Assembly (NCBI RefSeq): GCF_030519475.1
Contig: NZ_JAUMKD010000001.1
Span: forward strand, 1,178,001-1,242,000
Origin: Micromonospora sp. C28SCA-DRY-2
GTDB taxonomy: Bacteria; Actinomycetota; Actinomycetes; Mycobacteriales; Micromonosporaceae
DNA length: 64,000 bases
Direction of reading: 5' to 3'
How positions within the stretch are numbered: the stretch's first letter is position 1; every line of letters begins with the position of its first letter. Of the stretch, positions 38,297 through 47,986 are shown piece after piece. The position numbers were made by a program, and so were the translations under genes. Below the pieces are notes generated by a model. That model was not told the origin of the DNA and ran no database searches. It was given only the letters and a program-made list of their open reading frames with translations.

Positions 38297-38975
38297 GCTT
38301 GGCCCGGAAGAGTTCGAGGGTACGGGCCCAGGCCGTGGCGGCGGCCCGCTGGTCGAAGTTCTCCGGCCGGTCCTCGTTGAAGAAGGCGTGCGCGGTGCCC
38401 GGGTAGTCGTAGGTCTGGCAGCTGCCGCCGGCGGTCTCGATGGCCCGCCGGACGGTCTGTACGCCGTCGGCGGCGGAGGTGCCGTCCGCCTCCGAGCAGT
38501 GGATGTGCGCGGCCTTGCCGGCGTAGTCGGCCCACTCGGCGCGCATCCCGTCCCACGGCAGCCGGGGGTAGAAGGCGGCGGTGGCGACGATCCGTTCGGA
38601 GCGGGTGGCCGCCCAGAGGGCCAGGCTCGCACCGGCGCAGAAGCCGGCGCACCCGATCTTGCCGGCGACCTCGGGACGGCCGGCGAGGTAGTCGGCGGCG
38701 CTGGCGATGTCCGTCGCCGCCTCGTCCATCTGCCGGGCGTTCAGCATTTGCCGGGGCTCGTCCGGCTTGCTGGCCGGGCCGCCGTGCCGGAAATCCGGGG
38801 CGAGGGCGACGAAGCCGGCCTCGGCGAACCGGTCGACGACGGCCTGGACGTGGGGCACCAGCCCCCACCAGTCCTGGATGACGATGACCGCGGGGCTCGC
38901 CGCACCGCCGGAGGGTATCGCGAGATACCCCTCGCTCGTCCCCCCGTTGCTGGTGAAGCTCACCATTTCGCCCAT
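38289..38975 (-). CDS. Dienelactone hydrolase-family protein
   Basis: This 228-residue alpha/beta hydrolase has the nucleophilic cysteine in [13 protein letters not shown] (Cys113) and the histidine in [32 protein letters not shown] is the usual N-terminal motif of carboxymethylenebutenolidases. No aromatic-degradation genes are nearby, so the physiological substrate is open. The start is ATG at 38975, with GGAGG about 9 nt upstream. It overlaps the following glycosylase by 8 nt, an unexpected pairing without an obvious functional link. Confidence 0.92.
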   Translation of the reverse strand: MGEMVSFTSNGGTSEGYLAIPSGGAASPAVIVIQDWWGLVPHVQAVVDRFAEAGFVALAPDFRHGGPASKPDEPRQMLNARQMDEAATDIASAADYLAGRPEVAGKIGCAGFCAGASLALWAATRSERIVATAAFYPRLPWDGMRAEWADYAGKAAHIHCSEADGTSAADGVQTVRRAIETAGGSCQTYDYPGTAHAFFNEDRPENFDQRAAATAWARTLELFRAKLG

Positions 38976-39112
38976 CGGCCCGTCCTCCTAGCGGTCAGTC
39001 ATCGTTGGCTGGTCGCCCAGTGGTCCTACGTGCCGGTAGCCTGCCACGCCCCCACCACCGGCGGGAAGACGCGGGAACAGTGGCATTCACCTCCCGTTCG
39101 CCTCCCGGTACG

Positions 39113-39148
39113 CCGACGGCGGCGCGGAGGTGTCCGCGCCACCGTCGG
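39113..39148 (-). terminator. Terminator of the membrane-anchored protein at 39165
   Basis: Two 16-nt arms (CCGACGGCGGCGCGGA) with one mismatch close a GGTG loop, 17 bp after the stop. Confidence 0.7.
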
Positions 39149-39164
39149 GGTGTCGTACGGGAGG

Positions 39165-39638
39165 TCAGGCCTTCTTCGTCAGGCAGAGCAGGTAGCCCTT
39201 CTTACCCGGCTCGATGCTGTAGAAGACGTAGCCGTCCTCACCCTCCTTGATGTACTGCTCGCAGGCCTCGCCCGTCTTGGCCTGCGCCTCGGTCTGGCCG
39301 TCGACCCGGCCGACCACGTTGTACACCGCCTCGCTGGAGGTGCAGTCGACGACCTTGGCGTTGTCGACCTCCTCCTCCTCGGTGCCGGTGATCTCGGGCA
39401 GCTCGGCGATGCAGTCGCCCGCCTTCGCCTCGGCGGTCTCGTCGGAGTTCAGGAAGTTGCCGATGGCCGTACCGAGGCCGAACTTCAGCCCGGCGATGAC
39501 CAGGAACACGACGATCGCGCCCACGACGCCGAACACCTTCTTGCCGCCGGACTTCTTCGGCTCCGGCTCCGCCGGGGGCGGCGCCTGGACGCCCGGCTGG
39601 GACTGCGGGGCGGGGGGCGGTGCGACCTGCTCTGACAC
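39165..39638 (-). CDS. Membrane-anchored protein, LppU-like
   Basis: This 157-residue protein has a Pro/Gln-rich cytoplasmic N-terminus (VSEQVAPPPAPQSQPGVQAP), a Lys-rich turn, and one transmembrane helix (about 34-54). The exported domain carries four cysteines: GDCIAEL, VVDCTSS, GEACEQY and YLLCLTKKA. They could form two disulfides. The shape is that of actinobacterial LppU/SCO3897-type proteins, function unknown. The start is GTG at 39638, after an AAGGA site. Confidence 0.85.
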   Translation of the reverse strand: MSEQVAPPPAPQSQPGVQAPPPAEPEPKKSGGKKVFGVVGAIVVFLVIAGLKFGLGTAIGNFLNSDETAEAKAGDCIAELPEITGTEEEEVDNAKVVDCTSSEAVYNVVGRVDGQTEAQAKTGEACEQYIKEGEDGYVFYSIEPGKKGYLLCLTKKA

Positions 39639-39801
39639 GGATTTTCCTTCCGAGGGGTTGATGAGCAGACGACACCGTAACGATCACCGGACGACCCCGC
39701 TGCCCCGCCGACCTCATCCGTTCAGCCATTTCCCAGCTTCGGCCGGCACGCCGAGACCCCGGTCACTCCACGGTGGGTGACCGGCGTCTCGGGCGGGCTG
39801 C

Positions 39802-40821
39802 TCAGCGGGTGGCGCTCGGGGTGGCGGTGGGGTTCGGGGCCACCGCCGCACCCGGGCCCGGCGTGCCGGTGGCGGTCGGTCCGCCGGTGGGTTCCGGCGT
39901 GCCGGTGGGCTCCGGCGTCGGGGTGCCCAGCGGGGGCACGGTCGGCGCCGGTGCGGCCGGGGCGCGCGGCGCGAACGGCGCCTGGTCCGGGCAGTAGGGG
40001 TACGTCCGCAGCAGCGGGTTGCCGGTGCCGTTCGGGTCGCGCGGGTCCGGGCAGTCCGGGTAGCCCAGCCGGATCGGGGCGCCGTTCTGGTCGAACAGGC
40101 GGGCGTCCTCCACCAGCCGCCCCTCGCTGTCGTAGACGAAGACGTCGCGCACCCGCTCGTACGGGTTCTGCACCGAGATCGGGTCGTAGCCGTAGTCCTG
40201 GTAGCCCGCCCGGTCCTCCGCGTTGGCCAGCCCGGCCAGGGCGAAGACGACGAGCACCACGCTGGCCGCGTGCGTCGCCCAGCGGGGCCAGCGCCGCAGC
40301 CGCGTCGAGCGGTGGCCGAGCCAGATCGAGGCGAGCACGAGGGCGACCAGCATCACCAGCCCGCCGACCAGTTCGCCGCCGAAGCGCGGCAGCAGGCCGA
40401 AGCCGCCGCCCGTGGTGATCACGGTGACCAGCATGGCGGCGAGGTAGCCGCGCACCACCCACCAGGCCGGCCGGAGCAGCCGCAGGAACTCGCTCGCCCG
40501 CGCGTAGCCCAGCAGCGGGCCGAGCTGGGTGTCCAGCTGGCGTGCCTGACGGCGGGCCCGGCCGACGGCGGCGGCCACCCGCTGGTCGAGGTTCCGCCCG
40601 GCGGCGGTGGCCGGCGCGCCGGCGGCGGCGCGCAGCTCCGCCGCGTACGCCTCGGGCTCGCCGAGGCGCTCGACCAGCGTGCCGTCGGCCTCGGCGGCCA
40701 CCTCGGCGAGGTGCTCCGGCAGGTCCTCGGTCAGTTCGTCGCGGACCTCCGCCGGCAGGTCGGCCAGCGCGGCCCGGACCCGCCCGACGTAGTTCGCGAT
40801 CTCCTGCTCCGTGACGGTCAT
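39802..40821 (-). CDS. HAAS-domain (DUF1700) membrane protein with Pro/Thr-rich tail
   Basis: This 339-residue protein has an N-terminal helical DUF1700/HAAS region (about 1-70, with VRAALADLPAEVRDELTEDL and LVERLGEPEAYAAELRAAAG). Three hydrophobic helices lie between about 120 and 205. An exported region contains YPDCPDPRDPNGTGNP and ends in a low-complexity Pro/Thr tail. HAAS proteins are typically cotranscribed with PadR regulators, as here: ATG at 40821 overlaps the PadR stop (ATGA). The Pro/Thr tail looks like a wall-spanning spacer. The ligand or partner is unknown. Confidence 0.9.
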   Translation of the reverse strand: MTVTEQEIANYVGRVRAALADLPAEVRDELTEDLPEHLAEVAAEADGTLVERLGEPEAYAAELRAAAGAPATAAGRNLDQRVAAAVGRARRQARQLDTQLGPLLGYARASEFLRLLRPAWWVVRGYLAAMLVTVITTGGGFGLLPRFGGELVGGLVMLVALVLASIWLGHRSTRLRRWPRWATHAASVVLVVFALAGLANAEDRAGYQDYGYDPISVQNPYERVRDVFVYDSEGRLVEDARLFDQNGAPIRLGYPDCPDPRDPNGTGNPLLRTYPYCPDQAPFAPRAPAAPAPTVPPLGTPTPEPTGTPEPTGGPTATGTPGPGAAVAPNPTATPSATR

Positions 40822-41150
40822 GCCGCCATCCCCCGATCGTCGAGCAGAGTGTCCATGGTGGTGGCGAACGAGCGCCAGAGCTTGCCGGAGCGGGTGAGCT
40901 GGTCCCGGCCGGCGGCGTTGAGCGAGTAGTACTTGCGGTGCGGGCCGGACTCGCTGGGCACGACGTAGGTGGTGAGCAGGCCCGCGGCGAAGAGCCGGCG
41001 CAGGGTGCCGTAGACGGAGGCGTCGCCGACCTCCTCCAGGCCGGCCTCGCGCAGTCGGCGGAGGATGTCGTAGCCGTAGCCGTCCTCCTCGCGCAGCACG
41101 GCGAGGACCGCGAGATCCAGCACGCCCTTCAGCAGCTGTGTGGTGTCCAC
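40818..41150 (-). CDS. PadR-family transcriptional regulator
   Basis: This 110-residue winged-helix repressor has GVLDLAVLAVLREEDGYGYD and the wing/recognition segment DASVYGTLRRLFAAGLL, then PHRKYYSLNAAGRDQL. It very likely controls its own operon with the HAAS membrane protein: a near-perfect palindrome lies between the -35 and -10 of the promoter. I choose GTG at 41150, because TAGTGT ends 7 nt before it and would give a leaderless mRNA. GTG at 41159 would place the start codon inside the -10 box. Confidence 0.92.
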   Translation of the reverse strand: MDTTQLLKGVLDLAVLAVLREEDGYGYDILRRLREAGLEEVGDASVYGTLRRLFAAGLLTTYVVPSESGPHRKYYSLNAAGRDQLTRSGKLWRSFATTMDTLLDDRGMAA

Positions 41151-41157
41151 GATCGGC

Positions 41158-41187
41158 ACACTACTGTGCGATGCGCAGTACCGTCAA
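41158..41187 (-). promoter_or_regulatory. padR promoter
   Basis: On the minus strand, TTGACG (41182-41187), an 18-nt spacer, then TAGTGT (41158-41163). The start codon follows after 7 nt, so the mRNA is probably leaderless. Confidence 0.7.
41162..41180. promoter_or_regulatory. Predicted PadR operator
   Basis: TACTGTGC-GAT-GCGCAGTA is an 8-bp palindrome with one mismatch. It sits inside the spacer and partly over the -10 of the padR promoter, the position expected for autorepression. Confidence 0.6.
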
Positions 41188-41234
41188 CGGAATAGTAGCT
41201 CGCCACGCCGGTGGCCGGCGGTCGACCGCCCGCC

Positions 41235-41240
41235 TAGGGT
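41235..41240 (+). promoter_or_regulatory. -10 box, leaderless LysE-family gene
   Basis: TAGGGT ends 7 nt before ATG 41248. The -35 region is weak. Confidence 0.5.
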
Positions 41241-41247
41241 CGGCGGT

Positions 41248-41874
41248 ATGTCGTGGAGCAGCTACGGATCGTTCCTGGTCTTCGCCCTGGTGCTGATCCT
41301 GATCCCCGGCCCGGACTTCGCCGTGGTCACCCGCAACACCCTGGCCTCCGGGCGGCGGCGCGGGGTGTGGAGCGCCGTCGGGGTCACCGGCTCCAACGCG
41401 GTGCAGGGCATCGCGGCGGCCGCCGGCCTGGGCGCGCTCGTCGTCCGCTCCCAGCCGCTGTTCGAGGCGATCCGCTGGGCCGGCGTGGCGTATCTGGCGT
41501 ACCTCGGCGTGCAGGCGTGGCGCTCGGCGTGGGTCGGCCGCTACCCGCCGCTGGCCGGCGACGCGGCCCCGCCCGGCCAGGCGGCGGCCGGCTTCCGGCA
41601 GGGCTTCCTGTCCAACATCACCAACCCGAAGGTGCTCGCCTTCTACCTGGCCGTGCTGCCGCAGTTCGTCGGCGGGTCGGCGCCGCTGGCGGTGCTGGTG
41701 GCGTTCGCGCTCAGCCACGCGGTGCTCTCGCTGCTGTACCTGCTGGTGCTGGTCGGCGCCCTGCACCGGGCCCGGCAGGTGCTCTCCCGGCGGCGGGTCC
41801 GCCGCTGGCTGGACGGGCTGACCGGGTTCGCCCTGCTCGGCTTCGGCGCCCGCCTGGCCACCGAACGCGCCTGA
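41248..41874 (+). CDS. LysE/RhtB-family amino-acid exporter
   Basis: This 208-residue protein has about six transmembrane helices. The family signature is near the N-terminus (FALVLILIPGPDFAVVTRNTL, with the conserved PGPD). GFLSNITNPKVLAFYLAVLPQF is the second hallmark. Exported substrates in the family include lysine, threonine, homoserine and cysteine derivatives; which applies here is unknown. It diverges from padR, sharing a 97-bp region, and could be affected by the PadR operator. Its stop is only 3 bp from the convergent ppx stop. Confidence 0.93.
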   Translation: MSWSSYGSFLVFALVLILIPGPDFAVVTRNTLASGRRRGVWSAVGVTGSNAVQGIAAAAGLGALVVRSQPLFEAIRWAGVAYLAYLGVQAWRSAWVGRYPPLAGDAAPPGQAAAGFRQGFLSNITNPKVLAFYLAVLPQFVGGSAPLAVLVAFALSHAVLSLLYLLVLVGALHRARQVLSRRRVRRWLDGLTGFALLGFGARLATERA

Positions 41875-41877
41875 CCG

Positions 41878-42822
41878 CTACGGCTGGAGGCTCCAGGCGA
41901 TGCCGTCGAGGATGTCGTGCTCGGAGGCGACCACCGAGGGCATCCCGGCCCGCTCCATGGCGACCCGGAGCACCAGGGCGCCGGCGCCGATCACGTCGGC
42001 CCGGCCCGGGTGCATCACCGGGATCGCCAGCCGCTGCTCGCGGGTCTTGCCGAGCAGGTCGGCCGTCACGTCCGCCACCGCCTGGTACGACACCCGGGCG
42101 TGGTGGATGCGGCCCGGGTCGTACTCCTGGAGCCCTTCGGCGATGGCGACCACGGTGGTGACCGACCCGGCGAGCCCGACCAGGGTGGCCGCCTCCCGGC
42201 CCGGCACCACCTCCAGCGCCCGGTCCACCGCTGCCGCGATGTCGGCCTGCGCGGCGGCGATCTCGGCCCGGCTCGGCGGGTCGCCGTGCAGGTGCCGCTC
42301 GGTCATCCGGACGCAGCCGATGTCCATCGAGATGGCCGCCTCGACCCCGCCGGTGCGGGTGCCCACCACGAACTCGGTCGAGCCGCCGCCGATGTCGATG
42401 ACCAGGAAGGGCTCGCGCGCGTCGGCGGGCAGCCCGCGGACCGCGCCGGTGAAGGAGAGCCGCGCCTCCTCGTCACCGGTCACCACCTCGGGCGCCACCC
42501 CGAGGGTCCGCTCGACCATCTCCCGGAAGTCGGCGGCGTTGGAGGCGTCCCGGGACGCCGACGTGGCGCACATCCGGATCCGCTGCGCGCCGAGCTTGTC
42601 GATGTCGGCGGCGTAGGAGGCCAGCGCCACCCGGGTCCGCTCGATCGCCTCCGGGGCCAGCCGGCCGGTCCTGTCGACGCCCTGGCCGAGCCGGACGATC
42701 TCCATCCGCCGGCTCAGGTCGACCAGCGGCGCCTCCGGTCCGGCGTCCCGATCGGGCAGGTCGGCCACCAGCAGGCGGATCGAGTTGGTCCCACAGTCGA
42801 TGGCGGCCACGCGCGTCGTCAC
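41878..42822 (-). CDS. ppx: Ppx/GppA exopolyphosphatase-family protein
   Basis: This 314-residue member of the ASKHA fold hydrolyses polyphosphate or pppGpp. The short form, without the C-terminal HD domain, is typical of actinobacteria. AAIDCGTNSIRLLVAD is the phosphate-1 motif, FLVIDIGGGSTEFVVG the phosphate-2 motif and TLVGLAGSVTTV the adenosine-type motif. Actinobacterial Ppx1 and Ppx2 differ in substrate, and I cannot tell them apart here. The start is GTG at 42822, 7 nt after TAGGGT. It converges with the LysE gene without room for a terminator. Confidence 0.93.
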   Translation of the reverse strand: MTTRVAAIDCGTNSIRLLVADLPDRDAGPEAPLVDLSRRMEIVRLGQGVDRTGRLAPEAIERTRVALASYAADIDKLGAQRIRMCATSASRDASNAADFREMVERTLGVAPEVVTGDEEARLSFTGAVRGLPADAREPFLVIDIGGGSTEFVVGTRTGGVEAAISMDIGCVRMTERHLHGDPPSRAEIAAAQADIAAAVDRALEVVPGREAATLVGLAGSVTTVVAIAEGLQEYDPGRIHHARVSYQAVADVTADLLGKTREQRLAIPVMHPGRADVIGAGALVLRVAMERAGMPSVVASEHDILDGIAWSLQP

Positions 42823-42829
42823 GGCAGCA

Positions 42830-42835
42830 ACCCTA
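42830..42835 (-). promoter_or_regulatory. -10 box, leaderless ppx
   Basis: TAGGGT on the minus strand ends 7 nt before GTG 42822. Confidence 0.55.
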
Positions 42836-42902
42836 CGGCAGTCCGCCCACCCCGGCCCGGCGGTCCGGCGCGGCGCGGGCGGGAGCGGTGTTTCCCCGGC
42901 GG

Positions 42903-42942
42903 GTGATACCTCTGAGGCATCGAAATGACTCTCCGGTATCAC
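42903..42942. repeat. Palindromic element, family D, copy 1
   Basis: GTGATACC and GGTATCAC bound a 40-bp hairpin whose inside (GAGGCAT/ATGACTC) also pairs. A better copy lies at 61926-61963 in the opposite orientation. The adjoining ACTCGTCC is also shared. Confidence 0.7.
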
Positions 42943-42997
42943 ACTCGTCCACGACCCGCCTCCGGCCGGCCGACCCGCCCGCGGCAGCGACCGGCGC

Positions 42998-43537
42998 TCA
43001 GAGGCGCAGCAGCATCCGGGTGTTGCCGAGGGTGTTCGGCTTGACCCGCTCCAGGTCGAGGAACTCCGCGACGCCCTCGTCGTACGAGCGCAGCAGCTGC
43101 TCGTAGACCGGCTGCGGCACCGGCGCACCGTCGATCTCGGTGAAGCCGAACGAGCCGAAGAACCGGGTCTCGAAGGTGAGCACGAAGATCCGGGAGACGC
43201 CGATGTCCCGGGCGGCGTCGATCAGCTCACCGACGATCCGGTGGCCGATCTTGCGCCCCCGGCAGGACGGGTCCACCGCTACCGTCCGGATCTCGGCCAG
43301 GTCTTCCCACATCACGTGCAGCGCGCCGCAGCCGACCACCGCGTCGTCGGCGGCCCGGACCGCGACCCGGAACTCCTGCACGTCCTCGTAGAGCGTGACG
43401 GTGGCCTTGCTGAGCAGCCGCCGGTCGTCGGTGTAGGTGTCCACCAGCCGGCGGATGCCGCGGACGTCGCGGGTGCGGGCCCGGCGGACGACGATCTCGT
43501 CCGCGGCGACCCCTGCCTGCTCGGCGACCCCGGTCAT
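42998..43537 (-). CDS. argA: Amino-acid N-acetyltransferase ArgA (actinobacterial GNAT type)
   Basis: This 179-residue GNAT enzyme acetylates glutamate (or glutamine) for arginine synthesis. It matches the short mycobacterial-type ArgA rather than the kinase-fused E. coli enzyme. Marks are VRRARTRDVRGIRRLVDTY, GCGALHVMWEDLAEIRTVAV, the CoA loop CRGRKIGHRIV, FVLTFETRFF and VAEFLDLERVKPNTLGNTRM. The ATG at 43537 overlaps the DUF501 stop (ATGA), so it is coupled to the eno-ftsB-DUF501 transcript. Confidence 0.92.
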   Translation of the reverse strand: MTGVAEQAGVAADEIVVRRARTRDVRGIRRLVDTYTDDRRLLSKATVTLYEDVQEFRVAVRAADDAVVGCGALHVMWEDLAEIRTVAVDPSCRGRKIGHRIVGELIDAARDIGVSRIFVLTFETRFFGSFGFTEIDGAPVPQPVYEQLLRSYDEGVAEFLDLERVKPNTLGNTRMLLRL

Positions 43538-44100
43538 TCGCCCGCCGGCACGTCCACGCACGGCCCGGCGGTCCACCAGGGCTCGACCAACTCCAGCGTC
43601 TCGTCGCCGAACGGGTTCACCCCGGGCCCGGCGGCCAGCGCGTGACCGAGGTGCACGTGCAGGCACTTCACCCGGCCGGGCATGCCACCGGCGGAGATGC
43701 CGGCGATCTCCGGCACGTGCCCGATCGCCTCGCGGCGGGTCAGGTAGTCCTGGTGCGCGGCCCGGTAGCGGGCGGCCAGCTCCGGGTCGGCGGCGAGTCG
43801 GTCGGCCATCTCCTTCATCAGCCCGGCGGACTCCAGCCGGCTGCACGCCGCGGTCGCCCGCGGGCAGGTCAGGTAGTACAGCGTCGGGAAGGGCGTGCCG
43901 TCGGCCAGTCGCGGCGTCGTCTCCACCACGTCGGGCAGGCCGCACGGGCAGCGGTGGGCCACCGCCCGGGTGCCCCGGGGCGGGCGGCCGAGCTGCGCGG
44001 CCACCGCGGCCAGGTCGGCCTCGGTGGCCGGTTCCCGCCGCGGCAGGGGTACGGAATCCGCCGCCGGCTCCTGCGGTGGTACGACAGTCACGGTGCCCAT
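43534..44100 (-). CDS. DUF501 domain protein
   Basis: This 188-residue protein has the DUF501 core: LGRPPRGTRAVAHRCPCGLP, PFPTLYYLTCPRATA, and VKCLHVHLGHALA. The conserved cysteines and histidines suggest metal binding. The function is unknown, but the gene is almost always beside eno and the FtsB/DivIC-like gene in actinobacteria, as here. The start is ATG at 44100, 25 nt after the preceding stop. It overlaps argA by 4 nt. Confidence 0.93.
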   Translation of the reverse strand: MGTVTVVPPQEPAADSVPLPRREPATEADLAAVAAQLGRPPRGTRAVAHRCPCGLPDVVETTPRLADGTPFPTLYYLTCPRATAACSRLESAGLMKEMADRLAADPELAARYRAAHQDYLTRREAIGHVPEIAGISAGGMPGRVKCLHVHLGHALAAGPGVNPFGDETLELVEPWWTAGPCVDVPAGE

Positions 44101-44125
44101 CTCTCGTTCGGTGCCCGGCCGGTGC

Positions 44126-44764
44126 TCACTTGTCGGGCTGCTCGCCGTTGGCGGCCTCCACGCTCGACCAGAGCGTGTCGTACCAGGGGTCCGGGGTGGT
44201 CGGCCGGGCCGGGGCGCCGCGGCCGGCGTCCCGGGCGGCGCCCTCCGGGTCGTTCAGCAGGATCACGATCTTCTCGCCCGGCCGGGTCATGAAGAACCGC
44301 TCCCGGGCCTTGGTCTCGATGTACGCCGGGTCCTGCCACTTGGCGGCCTTCTCGGAGAGCTCGGCGATCAGCTTCTCCTGCTCCGCCTGGGACGCCTCCA
44401 TCCGCTCGATGTCGGCCTGCTGGTCCAGGTAGACCCGCACCGGATAGGTGTAGGCCAGGGCGAGCGCGATCAGCACCGCGAAGAGCACGGTGGCCCGCCC
44501 GGTGAAGCGTCGGGGGTGGGGTGCGGTGAGCCGCTTGACCGCGCCGCCGGCCGCCGCGCGCCGGGCGGCGGCCGGCCGGTTCGCGGAGCGTACGCCCTCG
44601 GCACCGCGGGCGGCGCCGGGCGCGCGGCCCGCGGCGGCGCGCGGGTCGGCACGGACCCCGCCGTCGCGGACCGATCCCCGGCCGGCCCGGCTCCCGCCCG
44701 GCCGGCCCGGCTGACCCGGCCGGCGGGCGGGACGCTGACCGCCCGGTGTGCGGCGCTGCTGCAT
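44126..44764 (-). CDS. Septum formation initiator (FtsB/DivIC family)
   Basis: This 212-residue bitopic division protein starts with about 85 residues of a disordered Arg/Gly/Ala-rich cytoplasmic tail. One transmembrane helix follows (about 92-112, VLFAVLIALALAYTYPVRV). Then comes an extracytoplasmic coiled coil (DQQADIERMEASQAEQEKLI) ending in the conserved WQDPAYIETKARERFFMTRP. FtsB-like proteins join FtsL and FtsQ at the septum. The start is ATG at 44764, after GGAGG; GTG at 44770 is possible. It lies 32 bp after eno on the same strand. Confidence 0.92.
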   Translation of the reverse strand: MQQRRTPGGQRPARRPGQPGRPGGSRAGRGSVRDGGVRADPRAAAGRAPGAARGAEGVRSANRPAAARRAAAGGAVKRLTAPHPRRFTGRATVLFAVLIALALAYTYPVRVYLDQQADIERMEASQAEQEKLIAELSEKAAKWQDPAYIETKARERFFMTRPGEKIVILLNDPEGAARDAGRGAPARPTTPDPWYDTLWSSVEAANGEQPDK

Positions 44765-44796
44765 CGTCACACCCCTCCCCCGAGGCTTCGCGCGAC

Positions 44797-46248
<1,452 letters not shown>

Positions 46249-46330
46249 TTACTCGGACATTCCCGGATTCTCGTACCTCAACCGGCAACGGGTTTGCGTA
46301 CCGTGGACCCGATCGAGGAGGCTGGGCGCC

Positions 46331-47023
46331 ATGCCCGCCGCCTCGACCACTCTCCGTATGCTCGCCGTGTCGGTCATCGCGTCGCTCACCGTCACCGGCT
46401 GCCAGGCCCTCGACGACGCCGGCCGGGCGATCGGGCGTTCCGACCTGGTCAACGACCTCGCCACCCGGCTGGACCGGGCGCTGGAGCTGACCTACTCCGC
46501 GGACTACCAGCTGCCGGGCGGGCAGACCGCCAGCATCGCCCAGGCGCAGGAGCCGGCGCGCTCGGCGTACACCTATCCGGGTGGCAAGCTGACCGTCACC
46601 GACGAGGCGACCACCCGCTGCGAGACCACCGGCGGCCGCACCACCTGCACCCTGGAGGCGCCGCCCGCGCCGAACAGCAAGCCCTCGGTGGCCGTCTTCA
46701 GCGAGGCCAAGCGGCGCGGCCTGGTCACCCCGCCGGTCGTGGTGGGGATGTTGACCGCCGCCGCGCTCGACCCGGACGCGGTGATCACCCAGAGCGACAC
46801 CACCCTGGCCGGGCGGCACGCCACCTGCGTGGACGTCCGCCAGTCCGCCGGCAACTTCTCCGCCTGCGTCACCACCGAGGGCGCGCTGGGCAGCTTCACC
46901 GGGCAGGTCGACGGCAAGCCGGTGGAGCTGGCGCTGAGCCGCTACCGGGAGACCGTCGACCAGGCGGCGTTCGACCTGCCGCCGGGCGCCGGCGTGGTCG
47001 ACCGCCGCACGACCGACTCGTGA
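46331..47023 (+). CDS. Lipoprotein
   Basis: This 230-residue protein has a lipobox after a short signal peptide (VSVIASLTVTGCQAL, with the lipidated cysteine near residue 24). The mature part is beta-rich, with two cysteine pairs (CETTGGRTTC and CVDVRQSAGNFSAC). No domain is recognised; it resembles generic actinobacterial secreted lipoproteins. The start is ATG at 46331, with GAGGAGG 9 nt upstream. Its stop overlaps the nudC start (GTGA), an unusual coupling of an exported lipoprotein to a cytoplasmic Nudix enzyme. Confidence 0.87.
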   Translation: MPAASTTLRMLAVSVIASLTVTGCQALDDAGRAIGRSDLVNDLATRLDRALELTYSADYQLPGGQTASIAQAQEPARSAYTYPGGKLTVTDEATTRCETTGGRTTCTLEAPPAPNSKPSVAVFSEAKRRGLVTPPVVVGMLTAAALDPDAVITQSDTTLAGRHATCVDVRQSAGNFSACVTTEGALGSFTGQVDGKPVELALSRYRETVDQAAFDLPPGAGVVDRRTTDS

Positions 47024-47895
47024 CCGCGGCGACCGGCGCCGGCTTCGTGCCCGGGGCGGGGCACGCCGGGCCGCCGGCACCGGAGCACCCGGCGCTGCTG
47101 GTGGCCGGCCGGAAGCTGCTGGTCGGGGCGGACGGGCGGCTGCTGCGGGTCGCCGACCTGCCCGCCGACGCCGGCTGGGTGCCGCTCGGCACGCTCGACG
47201 GCGTCCCCGTCTGGGGCGCCGTCCGGCCGGGCGACCAGGCCGGCGACCGTCCGGGCGGCGCGGACGACACCGGGTACCCGGGCCGCTGGCTGAGCTGGCG
47301 GGCGCTCGCCGCCGAGGTGCCGGAGCCGTTGGCCGCGCTGGCCGGACGGGCCCTGCAGGTGGCCACCTGGCGGCACGCCCACCGCTGGTGCGGCGCCTGC
47401 CGCGCCGAGCTGGCCGATGTATCGGGCGAGTCGGCCCGGCGCTGCCCCGACTGCGGCCTGTACGTGCCGATGCAGCTCTCCCCGGCGGTGCTGGTGGCGA
47501 TCACCCGCCCCGGACCGGCCGGCCGCCCCGACGAGCTGCTCCTGGTGCGCCACTCGTACGGGCCGACCGAGCTCTGGGCGCTGGTCGCCGGGTTCGTGGA
47601 GGCCGGCGAGACGCTGGAGGGGGCGGCGCACCGGGAGGTCGGCGAGGAGGTCGGGCTGGCCCTGGACCGGCTGACCTACTTCGGCAGCCAGCCCTGGGCG
47701 ATGTCCGGCCCCGGGGTGCTGCTGGCCGGCTTCACCGCCACCGTCGCCGACCCGGCCGCCGAGCCGGTCGTCGACGGGCGGGAGCTGACGCAGGCCCGCT
47801 GGTTCCCGCTGGACGCGCTGCCGGCGGAGCTGCCGCCGGCGTACTCCATCTCGCGCTGGCTGATCGACGCGGCGGTGGCCGCGGCACGGGCCTGA
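47020..47895 (+). CDS. nudC: NAD(+) diphosphatase NudC
   Basis: NudC hydrolyses NAD(H) to NMN(H) and AMP and, in E. coli, removes NAD caps from RNA. In this 291-residue protein a zinc ribbon (HRWCGACRAEL then RRCPDCGLYV) near residues 126-145 precedes the Nudix box GFVEAGETLEGAAHREVGEE near 190-212. The NudC-specific SQPW motif follows (YFGSQPWAMSGPG), although the usual SQPWPFP is altered after the tryptophan. The start is GTG at 47020, overlapping the lipoprotein stop. Confidence 0.93.
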   Translation: MTAATGAGFVPGAGHAGPPAPEHPALLVAGRKLLVGADGRLLRVADLPADAGWVPLGTLDGVPVWGAVRPGDQAGDRPGGADDTGYPGRWLSWRALAAEVPEPLAALAGRALQVATWRHAHRWCGACRAELADVSGESARRCPDCGLYVPMQLSPAVLVAITRPGPAGRPDELLLVRHSYGPTELWALVAGFVEAGETLEGAAHREVGEEVGLALDRLTYFGSQPWAMSGPGVLLAGFTATVADPAAEPVVDGRELTQARWFPLDALPAELPPAYSISRWLIDAAVAAARA

Positions 47896-47986
47896 CCGAC
47901 GACGAGCGGCGGCCCGGTCCCCGAGTGGCTGAGCGCCGACGACCGGCGGCCCTGGAGCCGGGCGGGCCGAGCGCCGGGCGGGGCGG

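Noticed and set aside
40818..41159. PadR start at GTG 41159
   Set aside because: That codon lies within the predicted -10 box; GTG 41150 fits a leaderless transcript.
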